This document shows positions 1-7,072 of a stretch of DNA of 37,808 nucleotides, in pieces. Both the position numbers and the translations under genes were made by a program. The stretch's first letter is position 1; every line of letters begins with the position of its first letter. Below the pieces are notes generated by a model that made no database searches, had not been told where the DNA came from, and was given only the letters and a program-made list of their open reading frames with translations. The DNA is from Geobacteraceae bacterium GWC2_55_20 (GTDB taxonomy: Bacteria; Desulfobacterota; Desulfuromonadia; Geobacterales; Pseudopelobacteraceae): the NCBI GenBank assembly GCA_001802125.1, contig MGZK01000066.1, forward strand, positions 1-37,808, read 5' to 3'.

Positions 1-582
1 CAGCACCGTATCCACCAGCATCGCCTTCATGTCGGCGCGGTCGAAGGCCTCCACGATGACCTGGCAGGGGGCGAACAGTTCCGGAATATTGTCCGGCGTC
101 AGCAGGAGCGGGTGCGCTTCGACGCTGATATAGGGGTTGATCCTGGCCAGGTTTTCGGCCAGCGCCTCCACCTTGAGGCAGCCGATCTGGTCGATGAAGA
201 ACTGCTGTCGATTGAGGTTGGAGGGTTCCACGACGTCAAAATCGGCGATTATCAGCCGGCCGACCCCGATGCGGGCCAGGGCCACCGCCACCGATGAGCC
301 GAGCCCACCTGCTCCGGCAATTCCGACGCAGGACTGTTTGAGCCGGGCATGGACGCCGGGGGTGTGGCGTGCCGCCATCAGTGCTTCCAGTTCATCGCGG
401 TCAGGGCGTTCGCCGCGCCGGATCAGGAACGCTTCGTCATCTTCCTTCAGGCATGTGTCGGGTGGAGCCGGGAAGCCGTTCAGGATCAGCACGTCGGCTC
501 CTGGTCTATGCTCACTGGCCAGTTCCGCCAGGGTTGTTCCGGCGCTGGTTTCGAACCGCTTTTCGTTGATGCGAATCTTCAT
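1..582 (-). CDS. thiF: ThiS-ThiF fusion, sulfur carrier adenylyltransferase (partial)
   Basis: This is the first 194 residues of a protein whose C-terminus lies beyond the left edge of the window. Residues 1-65 look like a ThiS-type ubiquitin-like domain, but no Gly-Gly end is present where ThiS would stop; the chain continues into RRGERPDRDEL. From about residue 85 an E1-like Rossmann domain begins, with the nucleotide loop GIAGAGGLGSS, then the DFDVVEPSNLNRQQ segment that holds the conserved Asp, Asn and Arg of MoeB/ThiF enzymes. Such enzymes adenylate the C-terminus of ThiS for thiazole synthesis in thiamine biosynthesis. Fused ThiS-like N-termini are known in this family; here the domain cannot itself be a carrier because the diglycine is missing. 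The ATG at 580-582 starts the ThiS-like fold directly. It lies 37 bases after the HDOD gene on the same strand. Confidence 0.85.
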   Translation of the reverse strand, partial: MKIRINEKRFETSAGTTLAELASEHRPGADVLILNGFPAPPDTCLKEDDEAFLIRRGERPDRDELEALMAARHTPGVHARLKQSCVGIAGAGGLGSSVAVALARIGVGRLIIADFDVVEPSNLNRQQFFIDQIGCLKVEALAENLARINPYISVEAHPLLLTPDNIPELFAPCQVIVEAFDRADMKAMLVDTVL

Positions 583-619
583 GGTAAGAATAAATCCTTC
601 AAGCAGGGTATTGTTGTGA

Positions 620-1669
620 TCAGGCGGCCTGGTTGCCGGCAGATGTCGGCAGCACGGCTGCCATCACGCGGCTGACGGCATCGGTGCCGAAGCCGGGGAT
701 CGAGGCATCCGGGCTGCCACCACTCCACTTCTCGATCAGTATCCGCTGTAACATATCCAGCCGGGAACTGATGTTCAACTGAGTATTTTCGTCTGTCGGC
801 TCTTCCTCTTCGTCAAATGGCACCAGTTCCGGCAGTTCCAGCCCTTCCAGTCCCCAGTTGCGGACGGTCAGGTCGTGGACCGGCGCTCCCAGGCGGCGCA
901 TGGCTTCCATCAGTGCCCCGGCGGAAATTTCGGCGCCCTGATGAGATGAAATATACTCCGACGCAGCTCCCAGCAACACGAAGTATTCCACATGATGTAA
1001 AAGGCCAAGCGTGAAGGCCTCGCCCGGTGACATGGACAGATCGGAGGAAAGCTGCTGGCAGGCCATGGCCATCATCAGCGACAGTTCGGTGACCCATCCA
1101 ACTTCGCGGTGCAGTCCCTTGCCACGCAGGATGCGGGTGCGCAGCGACATCATGATCACCAGCCCCTGGATCTGGTTGAAGCCGACCCTGGTTACCGCCA
1201 ATTGCAGGTCATGGACCGGAATAGTTGCGCCGTAATAGACCGAGTTGGCCAGCTTGATCAGCTCGGCCGACAGCGCCGGGTCGCTTTTGAACATGTCCAC
1301 GAAATCCGAGGCATTGACTCTATGGCTGGAGAGCAGTCTCTGGATATGCAGCGCAGCTTCGGGGAGCAGAGGTATTTCGAACGTGTCGGTTCTAAGCTTC
1401 TTAAGCAGGGTCGCTATGAAGGTCCGGTCGTAGAACGAGAGTTGCTGCAGGTCGGCCGGTGGTATCTCGGCCAGCAGTGTCAGCAGGAAATCCGTGGCAT
1501 CCGGTTCCAGGCGCCTGACCGGATCAGCGGCAGGTTCCTGTTGTCCGGGCGGCTGTGGGGAGTTGACGCCGTTAAAGCTGTCGTCCGGGTTTGTGGCTGC
1601 GCCCGGCAGTTCCTTGTTGCCCAGCAATCTCCTGAGCCATTCACATAGATGTTTGAACCAGCTTTCCAT
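620..1669 (-). CDS. HDOD domain protein
   Basis: A 349-residue soluble protein. Residues of about 85-290 match an HDOD domain, the degenerate HD-related helical domain common in Geobacteraceae signalling proteins: the stretch FEIPLLPEAALHIQRLL, then VDMFKSDPALSAELIKLANS and a helical core with SLMMAMACQQLSS. The canonical HD metal pair is not evident, which is normal for HDOD. The N-terminal 70 residues are low complexity and Pro/Asp rich. No output domain is fused, so the partner is unknown. The start ATG at 1667-1669 follows a GGGGTAT sequence. It points the same way as thiF downstream, but the functions are not obviously linked. The 154 bases upstream (1670-1823) show no clear terminator or strong promoter. 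Confidence 0.8.
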   Translation of the reverse strand: MESWFKHLCEWLRRLLGNKELPGAATNPDDSFNGVNSPQPPGQQEPAADPVRRLEPDATDFLLTLLAEIPPADLQQLSFYDRTFIATLLKKLRTDTFEIPLLPEAALHIQRLLSSHRVNASDFVDMFKSDPALSAELIKLANSVYYGATIPVHDLQLAVTRVGFNQIQGLVIMMSLRTRILRGKGLHREVGWVTELSLMMAMACQQLSSDLSMSPGEAFTLGLLHHVEYFVLLGAASEYISSHQGAEISAGALMEAMRRLGAPVHDLTVRNWGLEGLELPELVPFDEEEEPTDENTQLNISSRLDMLQRILIEKWSGGSPDASIPGFGTDAVSRVMAAVLPTSAGNQAA

Positions 1670-1823
1670 TGGATACCCCGTACCCGATCAGCAGGATGAG
1701 TGCGTTAACGTAAGACGGCCAAATCCAGACGTCGCTGAGGCGGACGCCCGGACAGAGAACCGCAACCCGTTGCAGCGAGGTATATTGGGGTATTTACGGC
1801 ACTAAATCAAGCGTATCCGTCAA

Positions 1824-2957
1824 TCAGCCCATGGCCTGTTGCAGGTCGGCGATCAGGTCTTCCGGATCTTCCAGTCCCACCGACAGTCGCACCAGCGTGT
1901 CCTTGATCCCCTTGCGTTCCCGCTCCTCCTTCGGTACCGAGGCGTGCGACATCCTGGCCGGGTAGGAGATGATGCTCTCGACCCCTCCCAGGCTGACCGC
2001 AAAGGCCGCCAGCTGCGAGTTTTCCAGCAGCCGCTTGGTGGTTTCAAACGAGTCCAGCTCAAAAGAGAAGACCGCTCCCGGACCGTCGGCCTGGGCTGCG
2101 TGGATCGTGTGTCCGGGATGCTCCGGCAGGCCGGGATAGTGCAGGGCGGTGATCCGCTGGTGCGACTTGAGCCATTCCACGATCCTGAAGGTGTTCTTCT
2201 GGCTTTGATCCATCCTGACCTTGAGGGTTTTGATCCCACGCAGCGTCAGGAAGGAATCCTGTGGTCCCAGCCCGGTACCGAAGGCGTTCTGGACGTAGCG
2301 GATGCGCTGGCCCAGTTCGGCATCCCTGACGACGGCAAAGCCGCAGATCACATCGCTGTGGCCATTCAGGAACTTGGTGCCGCTGTGTAGCACGATATCG
2401 CAGCCCAGTTCCAGCGGACGCTGCAGGTAGGGGGTCATGAAGGTGTTGTCCACCAGCGTGATGATGCCGTGGCTGCGGGCGATTTCCGCAGCTCCGCGCA
2501 GGTCGGTGACTTTCAAGAGCGGGTTGGAGGGGGTCTCCAGGTAGATGCCCTTGGTTTCGGGCCGGATCGCGGCCTCGATGGAGGCCAGATCGGTGGCATC
2601 CACGAAGGTTGAATTGACGCCCATCCGGCTGAAAATGGTCGAGAGCACCCGGTAGGCGCCGCCGTAGACATCGTCACAGACCACCAGGTGGTCGCCGGGG
2701 GAGAAGATCATCAGGGTCGTGGAGATGGCCGCCATGCCCGAGGCAAAGGCCAGGCAGCGGCTGCCCCCTTCCAGCACGGCGATCGTGTCCTCCAGCGCCT
2801 CGCGGGTCGGGTTGTCGCCGCGGGCATAATCATACTTGCTGAAATGGTCCACCGAAGTCTGGCGGTAGGTGGATATCTGGTAGATCGGCACGCCCAGCGC
2901 GCCGGTCTGCTGATCGATATTCGGGCCGCCGTGGATCAGTTTTGTCGCGAGTTTCAT
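1824..2957 (-). CDS. Cys/Met metabolism PLP enzyme (cystathionine gamma-synthase/lyase family), copy 2
   Basis: A 377-residue cytosolic PLP enzyme of the trans-sulfuration family (PF01053), full length. The PLP-binding lysine is K195 in [11 protein letters not shown], preceded by the cofactor-contact segments [25 protein letters not shown] and TLVDNTF. The phosphate-contact and C-terminal [19 protein letters not shown] segments are also present. Members of this family interconvert cysteine, homocysteine and cystathionine, or use O-acetyl/succinyl-homoserine. Sequence alone does not separate gamma-synthase, gamma-lyase and beta-lyase. The start lies 12 bases after the stop of the paralogue at 2970-4106, so both share the SAM riboswitch transcript. 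That placement argues for a role in methionine/homocysteine supply, and the pair could run forward and reverse trans-sulfuration. Confidence 0.9.
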   Translation of the reverse strand: MKLATKLIHGGPNIDQQTGALGVPIYQISTYRQTSVDHFSKYDYARGDNPTREALEDTIAVLEGGSRCLAFASGMAAISTTLMIFSPGDHLVVCDDVYGGAYRVLSTIFSRMGVNSTFVDATDLASIEAAIRPETKGIYLETPSNPLLKVTDLRGAAEIARSHGIITLVDNTFMTPYLQRPLELGCDIVLHSGTKFLNGHSDVICGFAVVRDAELGQRIRYVQNAFGTGLGPQDSFLTLRGIKTLKVRMDQSQKNTFRIVEWLKSHQRITALHYPGLPEHPGHTIHAAQADGPGAVFSFELDSFETTKRLLENSQLAAFAVSLGGVESIISYPARMSHASVPKEERERKGIKDTLVRLSVGLEDPEDLIADLQQAMG

Positions 2958-2969
2958 CTGTAACCTCCC

Positions 2970-4106
2970 TTATCCTTCCAGAGCTTGTTTCAAGTCCGCA
3001 ATCAGGTCTTCTGCATCCTCGATCCCCACCGACAGGCGCAGCAGCACGTTATTGATGCCGAGGCGCGCCCGCAGTTCGGGCGGGATGTCGGCGTGGGTCT
3101 GCACCTCCGGGAAGGTGATCAGGCTTTCGACCCCTCCCAGGCTTTCGGCAAACGAGATCAGCCCGGTTTTCAGCAAAACCTGCTCCACCAGCGCGTGATT
3201 GTCAACCTCAAAGGCGATCATCGCGCCAAAACCGCGGGCATTGCGCTTCATCAGGTCGTGATCGGGATGTTCACTAAGTCCAGGATAATAGACCTTTGTT
3301 ATGCGTGGATGGGAAGCCAGCCAGGTTGCAATCTTTTGGGCATTTTCCTGGTGGCGGTCCAGTCTGACCGAGAGGGTCTTCATGCCGCGAATTACCAGCC
3401 AGGAATCCTGTGGCCCCAGGGTCGCGCCGACCGAGTTCTGGTGAAAGTAGACCCGTTCGGCCAGGGCCGGGGCCTTGACCGTGACCAGGCCGGCGACGGT
3501 GTCGTTGTGTCCGGCCAGGTATTTGGTGGCGCTGTAGACCGCGATGTCGGCGCCCTGATCCAGCGGACGCAGCAGATAGGGGGTCAGGAAGGTGTTGTCG
3601 GCGATCAGCAGCAACCGGTTTTCTTTGCAGATGGCCGAGATGGCCGGCAGATCGGCGAATTTGAGCAGCGGATTGGTCAGGGTTTCGACGAAAACAGCCT
3701 TGGTGGATGGTTGCAGCGCGGCGCGCACAGCTGCGGTATCGCTGGTGTCCACATAGCTGAAGGAGAGGCCGAATTGGTTGAAGACCTTGTCGAACAGGCG
3801 GCAGGTGCCGCCGTACAGGTCTTCGGTCACGATGATATGGTCGCCGGACTTGAAGAGCAGCAACAGGTTGGCGATGGCTGCCATGCCCGATGAGTAGGCG
3901 AAACCGCGCGCGGCGCCGTCCAGCCGGGCAATGCCGTCCTCCAACGCCTGGCGGGTGGGGTTGCCGGAACGGCTGTAGTCATAACCGGTGCTCTGGCCGA
4001 GTCCCGGATGCCGGAAAGTTGCTGTCTGGTAGACCGGAACCGATACGGCTCCGGTGCGAGTGTCCCATTCAAGTCCTATCTGTACCGCCTGCGTGCCGAT
4101 GTTCAT
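2970..4106 (-). CDS. Cys/Met metabolism PLP enzyme (cystathionine gamma-synthase/lyase family), copy 1
   Basis: A 378-residue PLP enzyme, paralogous to the gene just downstream over its whole length. The Schiff-base lysine is again K195 in SATKYLAGHND. The segments YDYSRSGNPTRQALE, AYSSGMAAIANLL and LLIADNTFLTPYL are typical of the family. An upstream in-frame ATG would add 20 residues, but the ATG at 4104-4106 has a strong GGAGGT ribosome site four bases before it and begins at the usual family N-terminus, so it is chosen. It is the first gene after a SAM-I riboswitch, hence repressed when S-adenosylmethionine is plentiful. A methionine-biosynthetic cystathionine gamma-synthase or O-acylhomoserine role is the best guess, with the exact substrate undecided. 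Confidence 0.9.
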   Translation of the reverse strand: MNIGTQAVQIGLEWDTRTGAVSVPVYQTATFRHPGLGQSTGYDYSRSGNPTRQALEDGIARLDGAARGFAYSSGMAAIANLLLLFKSGDHIIVTEDLYGGTCRLFDKVFNQFGLSFSYVDTSDTAAVRAALQPSTKAVFVETLTNPLLKFADLPAISAICKENRLLLIADNTFLTPYLLRPLDQGADIAVYSATKYLAGHNDTVAGLVTVKAPALAERVYFHQNSVGATLGPQDSWLVIRGMKTLSVRLDRHQENAQKIATWLASHPRITKVYYPGLSEHPDHDLMKRNARGFGAMIAFEVDNHALVEQVLLKTGLISFAESLGGVESLITFPEVQTHADIPPELRARLGINNVLLRLSVGIEDAEDLIADLKQALEG

Positions 4107-4125
4107 AAGTACCTCCAAAGTAAGA

Positions 4126-4152
4126 ATCCCCTTCCGGGGTGCGGAAGAGGAT
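4126..4152 (-). terminator. Riboswitch-controlled terminator hairpin
   Basis: On the minus strand an 11-base arm (4142-4152) pairs completely, with one G-U, with the arm at 4126-4136 around a five-base loop, and is followed by a T-rich tract (4117-4125). The 5' arm can instead pair with 4166-4172, next to the P1 helix of the SAM aptamer. This gives mutually exclusive terminator and antiterminator helices in the leader of the two PLP-enzyme genes. Confidence 0.75.
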
Positions 4153-4170
4153 CTTTTGGATGGCACTCTT

Positions 4171-4280
4171 CCTTATCTGTCGAAACCGGTGAAGGTTTCG
4201 CTGGATTTGGCACCTTGCTTTTCCAAGCTGGTTGCCGCGACGTCACAGGGCCAGTCCCTCGGTCGCTCTTGATAAGAAGT
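4171..4280 (-). ncRNA. SAM-I (S-box) riboswitch
   Basis: Read on the minus strand, the leader contains the conserved S-box core in order: CTTATCAAGAG, then GAGGGACTGGCCC, then CGGCAACC, then AAGGTGCCAAATCC, closing with GATAAGG. The CTTATC at 4271-4276 pairs with GATAAG at 4172-4177 to form P1. This is the S-adenosylmethionine-sensing aptamer (Rfam SAM). A terminator lies just downstream, so SAM binding should stabilise P1 and favour early termination before the trans-sulfuration genes. S-boxes upstream of methionine genes are known in Geobacter. Confidence 0.93.
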
Positions 4281-4317
4281 ATATGTCGTTTACTTGATGC
4301 GCTTACTGTTGTTTCAA

Positions 4318-4345
4318 GTTATCAGTTGCTCTGTAATCTTGTCAA
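4318..4345 (-). promoter_or_regulatory. Sigma-70 type promoter for the SAM riboswitch transcript
   Basis: On the minus strand TTGACA (4340-4345) is separated by 16 bases from GATAAC (4318-4323). This would start transcription about 30 bases upstream of the riboswitch P1 helix, a typical arrangement. Confidence 0.6.
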
Positions 4346-4404
4346 TAATTATTTTACGGAATATACGCAAATTTAACGGGTGTATGATCCGTAGTGCTCT
4401 AATC

Positions 4405-5358
4405 TCAGCTGTCCGCTGATACAACCCGGTTGCGTCCCGTCTGCTTGGCAAGATACATGCGCCGGTCGGCCCGCTGCAAAAGCTGCTCAGGCGTCGCAGT
4501 CGGCTCATCGCCCGGAACCAGCGTGACTGTGCCAAAGCTGGCGGTGATTCTGATCGAACCGGAATCTTCCGCACCGGGTCCGAGTTCGATCCGTTCGCGG
4601 ATCCGTTCCGCAACCACGCAACATCCGGCCGTATCGGTTTCGGGTAGCACGATAACAAACTCCTCCCCACCGAAACGCGCCACCCAGTCGATATTCTGGC
4701 GGATGGATGAGGTGATGTTTCCAATACAACGCTTGAGAACCGAATCTCCGGCATGATGGCCATGGTTGTCATTGACCTGTTTGAAATGGTCCAGGTCGCA
4801 AATCATCACCGAAAGCTGGTGCCGGTATCGATAGGCCCGCTGCACTTCATGGTTGAGCTGTTGATCCATGTAGCCGCGGTTGAAGGCGCCGGTCAGCGGG
4901 TCATGAATCGACAATTCCCGTATTTCATAGAGACTTTTTCTGAGCGCATCCTCCAGGTCAAGAATTCGGCGGGCTCCCTTGAGCCTGACTTTGAGTTCGG
5001 CCGGGTTGACCGGCTTGACAAGATAGTCGTCGGCGCCCGATTCCAGCCCCTCGACAACAGCATCCGGTGAATTCTGGGATGTGAGCAGGATCAGGTAGGT
5101 GTAACTGTCGGTCTTCAGGCTGCGGATGGCATGGCAGAGGGCGGTGCCGTCCATTTCCGGCATCAGCCAGTCGGTGACCACGATCGGGAACGGTTCCCGC
5201 TTGAACAGGTCCAGCGCCTCGCGGCCGTTTGGAGCGGTAACGCAGGGATAGCCCTCCTGTTCAAGGTACATCTCGATCATGGCGCAGGAGAGTGGATCAT
5301 CCTCTACAACCAGGATTCTGGGAAGCGTCAATATCTCTTTCTGGAGCTGGACTGTCAT
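4405..5358 (-). CDS. Response regulator with GGDEF domain (diguanylate cyclase)
   Basis: A 317-residue REC-GGDEF protein. The receiver domain occupies residues 14-130, with acidic residues E19, D20 and D21, the phosphoacceptor D63 in VTDWLMPEMDG and the conserved K115 in LVKPVNP. A linker helix leads to a GGDEF domain at about 150-315 with the active-site motif GGEEF at 230-234, so c-di-GMP synthesis from two GTP is expected and should be phosphorylation controlled. The usual inhibitory RxxD site would need an Arg at 221; that residue is Gln (RQNID), so product inhibition may be weak. No histidine kinase is adjacent. A 13-base palindrome lies 20 bases upstream. The ATG at 5356-5358 is the only good start for the REC fold. 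Confidence 0.9.
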   Translation of the reverse strand: MTVQLQKEILTLPRILVVEDDPLSCAMIEMYLEQEGYPCVTAPNGREALDLFKREPFPIVVTDWLMPEMDGTALCHAIRSLKTDSYTYLILLTSQNSPDAVVEGLESGADDYLVKPVNPAELKVRLKGARRILDLEDALRKSLYEIRELSIHDPLTGAFNRGYMDQQLNHEVQRAYRYRHQLSVMICDLDHFKQVNDNHGHHAGDSVLKRCIGNITSSIRQNIDWVARFGGEEFVIVLPETDTAGCCVVAERIRERIELGPGAEDSGSIRITASFGTVTLVPGDEPTATPEQLLQRADRRMYLAKQTGRNRVVSADS

Positions 5359-5377
5359 GATGACCCTGTTGGAACTA

Positions 5378-5390
5378 AGCTGATTCAGCT
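5378..5390. promoter_or_regulatory. 13-bp palindrome upstream of the REC-GGDEF gene
   Basis: AGCTGATTCAGCT is a perfect six-base dyad around one central base, 20 bases upstream of the diguanylate cyclase start. It could be an operator or a small leader hairpin. No regulator is identified. Confidence 0.3.
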
Positions 5391-5475
5391 AAAAGTCGCA
5401 TAAGTATGCCTGGCAAATGCAGTTTACCAAAAAATACAAATAACACAAAACATATCAAGAATGGTCACATCGCCG

Positions 5476-7053
5476 TTATATGGCTTTGTCCGTCCATTTG
5501 CCATTTACCAGGCGCAAAATACCATGAGGGTTGGCATTCTTAAGTGGGGCGGGGAGGAGGCTGTCAGGATATCCCTGGTAGCAGACCGGGCGCAGGAAAC
5601 GATCCATGGCCAGCGAGCCGACCGAAGTCGTGCGGTTGTCCGATGTCGCCGGATACGGTCCGCCATGCACCATTGCATCGCAGACTTCCACGCCGGTCGG
5701 GTAGTCATTGAAGATGATTCGTCCTACCCTTGTTTCAAGAGCCTCAATCAATGGCAGGCAGTCACTCAATTCGCACTGTTCGGCAAACAGGCTGGAGGTG
5801 AGATGGCCATGCAACTCCGGAAGCAATTCAATCAGTTCCTGTTGATCACTGACAGCAACCAGAACCGTTACCGGTCCGAAAACTTCGTTTTCCAAGGGGT
5901 GGTCCCGGTGATGCAGCAGAGAGGAATCGGCCAGGAAAACAGTGGGTAGCGCCCTGTTTTCGTTATGTGTGCCGCCGCTCAGGCACTTAATACCTGGCAG
6001 CCGGTAAAGGCGATCCATCCCGTCATCATAGTTATTCAGAATTCCCCGATTAAGCATCACGGCCGGTTCTTTTTCTCCGATTGCCGCGGCTAAATGGTCG
6101 CGGAACCGGTCGAAATATTCACCTTTGAATCCGATCACCAGCCCGGGTTTGGTACAGAACTGGCCTGAGCCCAAAGTGGCGGAAGCGGCCAGGCCGGCGG
6201 CGATCAGTTCGCCGCGTTGCTCAAGGGCTTTTGGCAACAGAATGACCGGATTGATGCCGGACATCTCGGCAAACACCGGTATCGGTTCCGGGCGTTGTGC
6301 TGCAAGTTCACATAGGGCCTGTCCCGCCCGAAGTGAACCGGTGAAAGCGACCGCCTTGATGCCGGAAGCTTTTACAAGATCGGCGCCGATCATGTTGCCG
6401 AAGAGCATTCCGAAAACACCCGCGGGCAGATTACAGCGGCGAAGCGCACGTACGAGCGCTCCGGCTACCAGTTCGGAGGTGGCCGGATGGCCGGGATGCG
6501 CCTTGACAACCACAGGACAGCCGGCCGCCAGGGCGGATGCGGTGTCGCCTCCGGCAACTGAGAAGGCCAGCGGGAAGTTGCTGGCGCCGAATACGGCCAC
6601 CGGACCCAGTGCGATGCGGTACTGGCGGATATCCGGCCGGGACAGGGGCTGGCGTTCGGGGAGAGCCGTGTCAATCCGGACACCCAAAAAATCACCGCGA
6701 CGCAGCACCTGGGCAAAGAGGCGCAGCTGGTTACTGGTGCGCTGCCGTTCACCGCGAATCCTGGCTTCCGGCAGACCACTCTCCTGCATTACCACACCAA
6801 TAAAGTCATTATCCAGCTCATCCAGTTCCCCGGCAATCGTTTCCAAAAATACGGCCCGTTCTTCAATGCCGGTTTGCCGGAATTGCATAAACGCTACTGT
6901 GGCAGCCGCAACCGCCTGTTGAACTTCCTCTCCGGTCGCTTCAAAAAAAGTGTAGGGAAGCGCTGCGCCGGTCGAGGCATCAGAGGAGGAAAATGCAACT
7001 TTGGACTGGGCTACACGCTGGCCGTTGATAAATTGTTTTCCGATAATATTCAT
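5476..7053 (-). CDS. NADP-type aldehyde dehydrogenase (ketoglutarate semialdehyde dehydrogenase-like)
   Basis: A 525-residue aldehyde dehydrogenase of the group that includes alpha-ketoglutaric semialdehyde (2,5-dioxovalerate) dehydrogenase; these are longer than ordinary ALDHs and favour NADP+. Visible catalytic elements are N159 in GASNFPLAFS, K184 in VVVKAHPGHP, the general base E263 in FAEMSGINPV and the nucleophile C300 in GSGQFCTKPG. It oxidises an aldehyde to a carboxylate; the substrate is not fixed by sequence. It starts 19 bases after the aldehyde:ferredoxin oxidoreductase gene on the same strand, so the operon holds two chemically different aldehyde oxidising enzymes, one giving reduced ferredoxin and one NAD(P)H. 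The next gene downstream is the separate REC-GGDEF gene. Confidence 0.88.
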   Translation of the reverse strand: MNIIGKQFINGQRVAQSKVAFSSSDASTGAALPYTFFEATGEEVQQAVAAATVAFMQFRQTGIEERAVFLETIAGELDELDNDFIGVVMQESGLPEARIRGERQRTSNQLRLFAQVLRRGDFLGVRIDTALPERQPLSRPDIRQYRIALGPVAVFGASNFPLAFSVAGGDTASALAAGCPVVVKAHPGHPATSELVAGALVRALRRCNLPAGVFGMLFGNMIGADLVKASGIKAVAFTGSLRAGQALCELAAQRPEPIPVFAEMSGINPVILLPKALEQRGELIAAGLAASATLGSGQFCTKPGLVIGFKGEYFDRFRDHLAAAIGEKEPAVMLNRGILNNYDDGMDRLYRLPGIKCLSGGTHNENRALPTVFLADSSLLHHRDHPLENEVFGPVTVLVAVSDQQELIELLPELHGHLTSSLFAEQCELSDCLPLIEALETRVGRIIFNDYPTGVEVCDAMVHGGPYPATSDNRTTSVGSLAMDRFLRPVCYQGYPDSLLPAPLKNANPHGILRLVNGKWTDKAI

Positions 7054-7072
7054 AACAAGCTCCCTTGCCCGT

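Noticed and set aside
2985-3893. Long plus-strand open frame (302 codons) opposite the first PLP enzyme gene
   Set aside because: It is antisense to a full-length conserved enzyme, has no ribosome site or family likeness, and reflects codon bias of the real gene.
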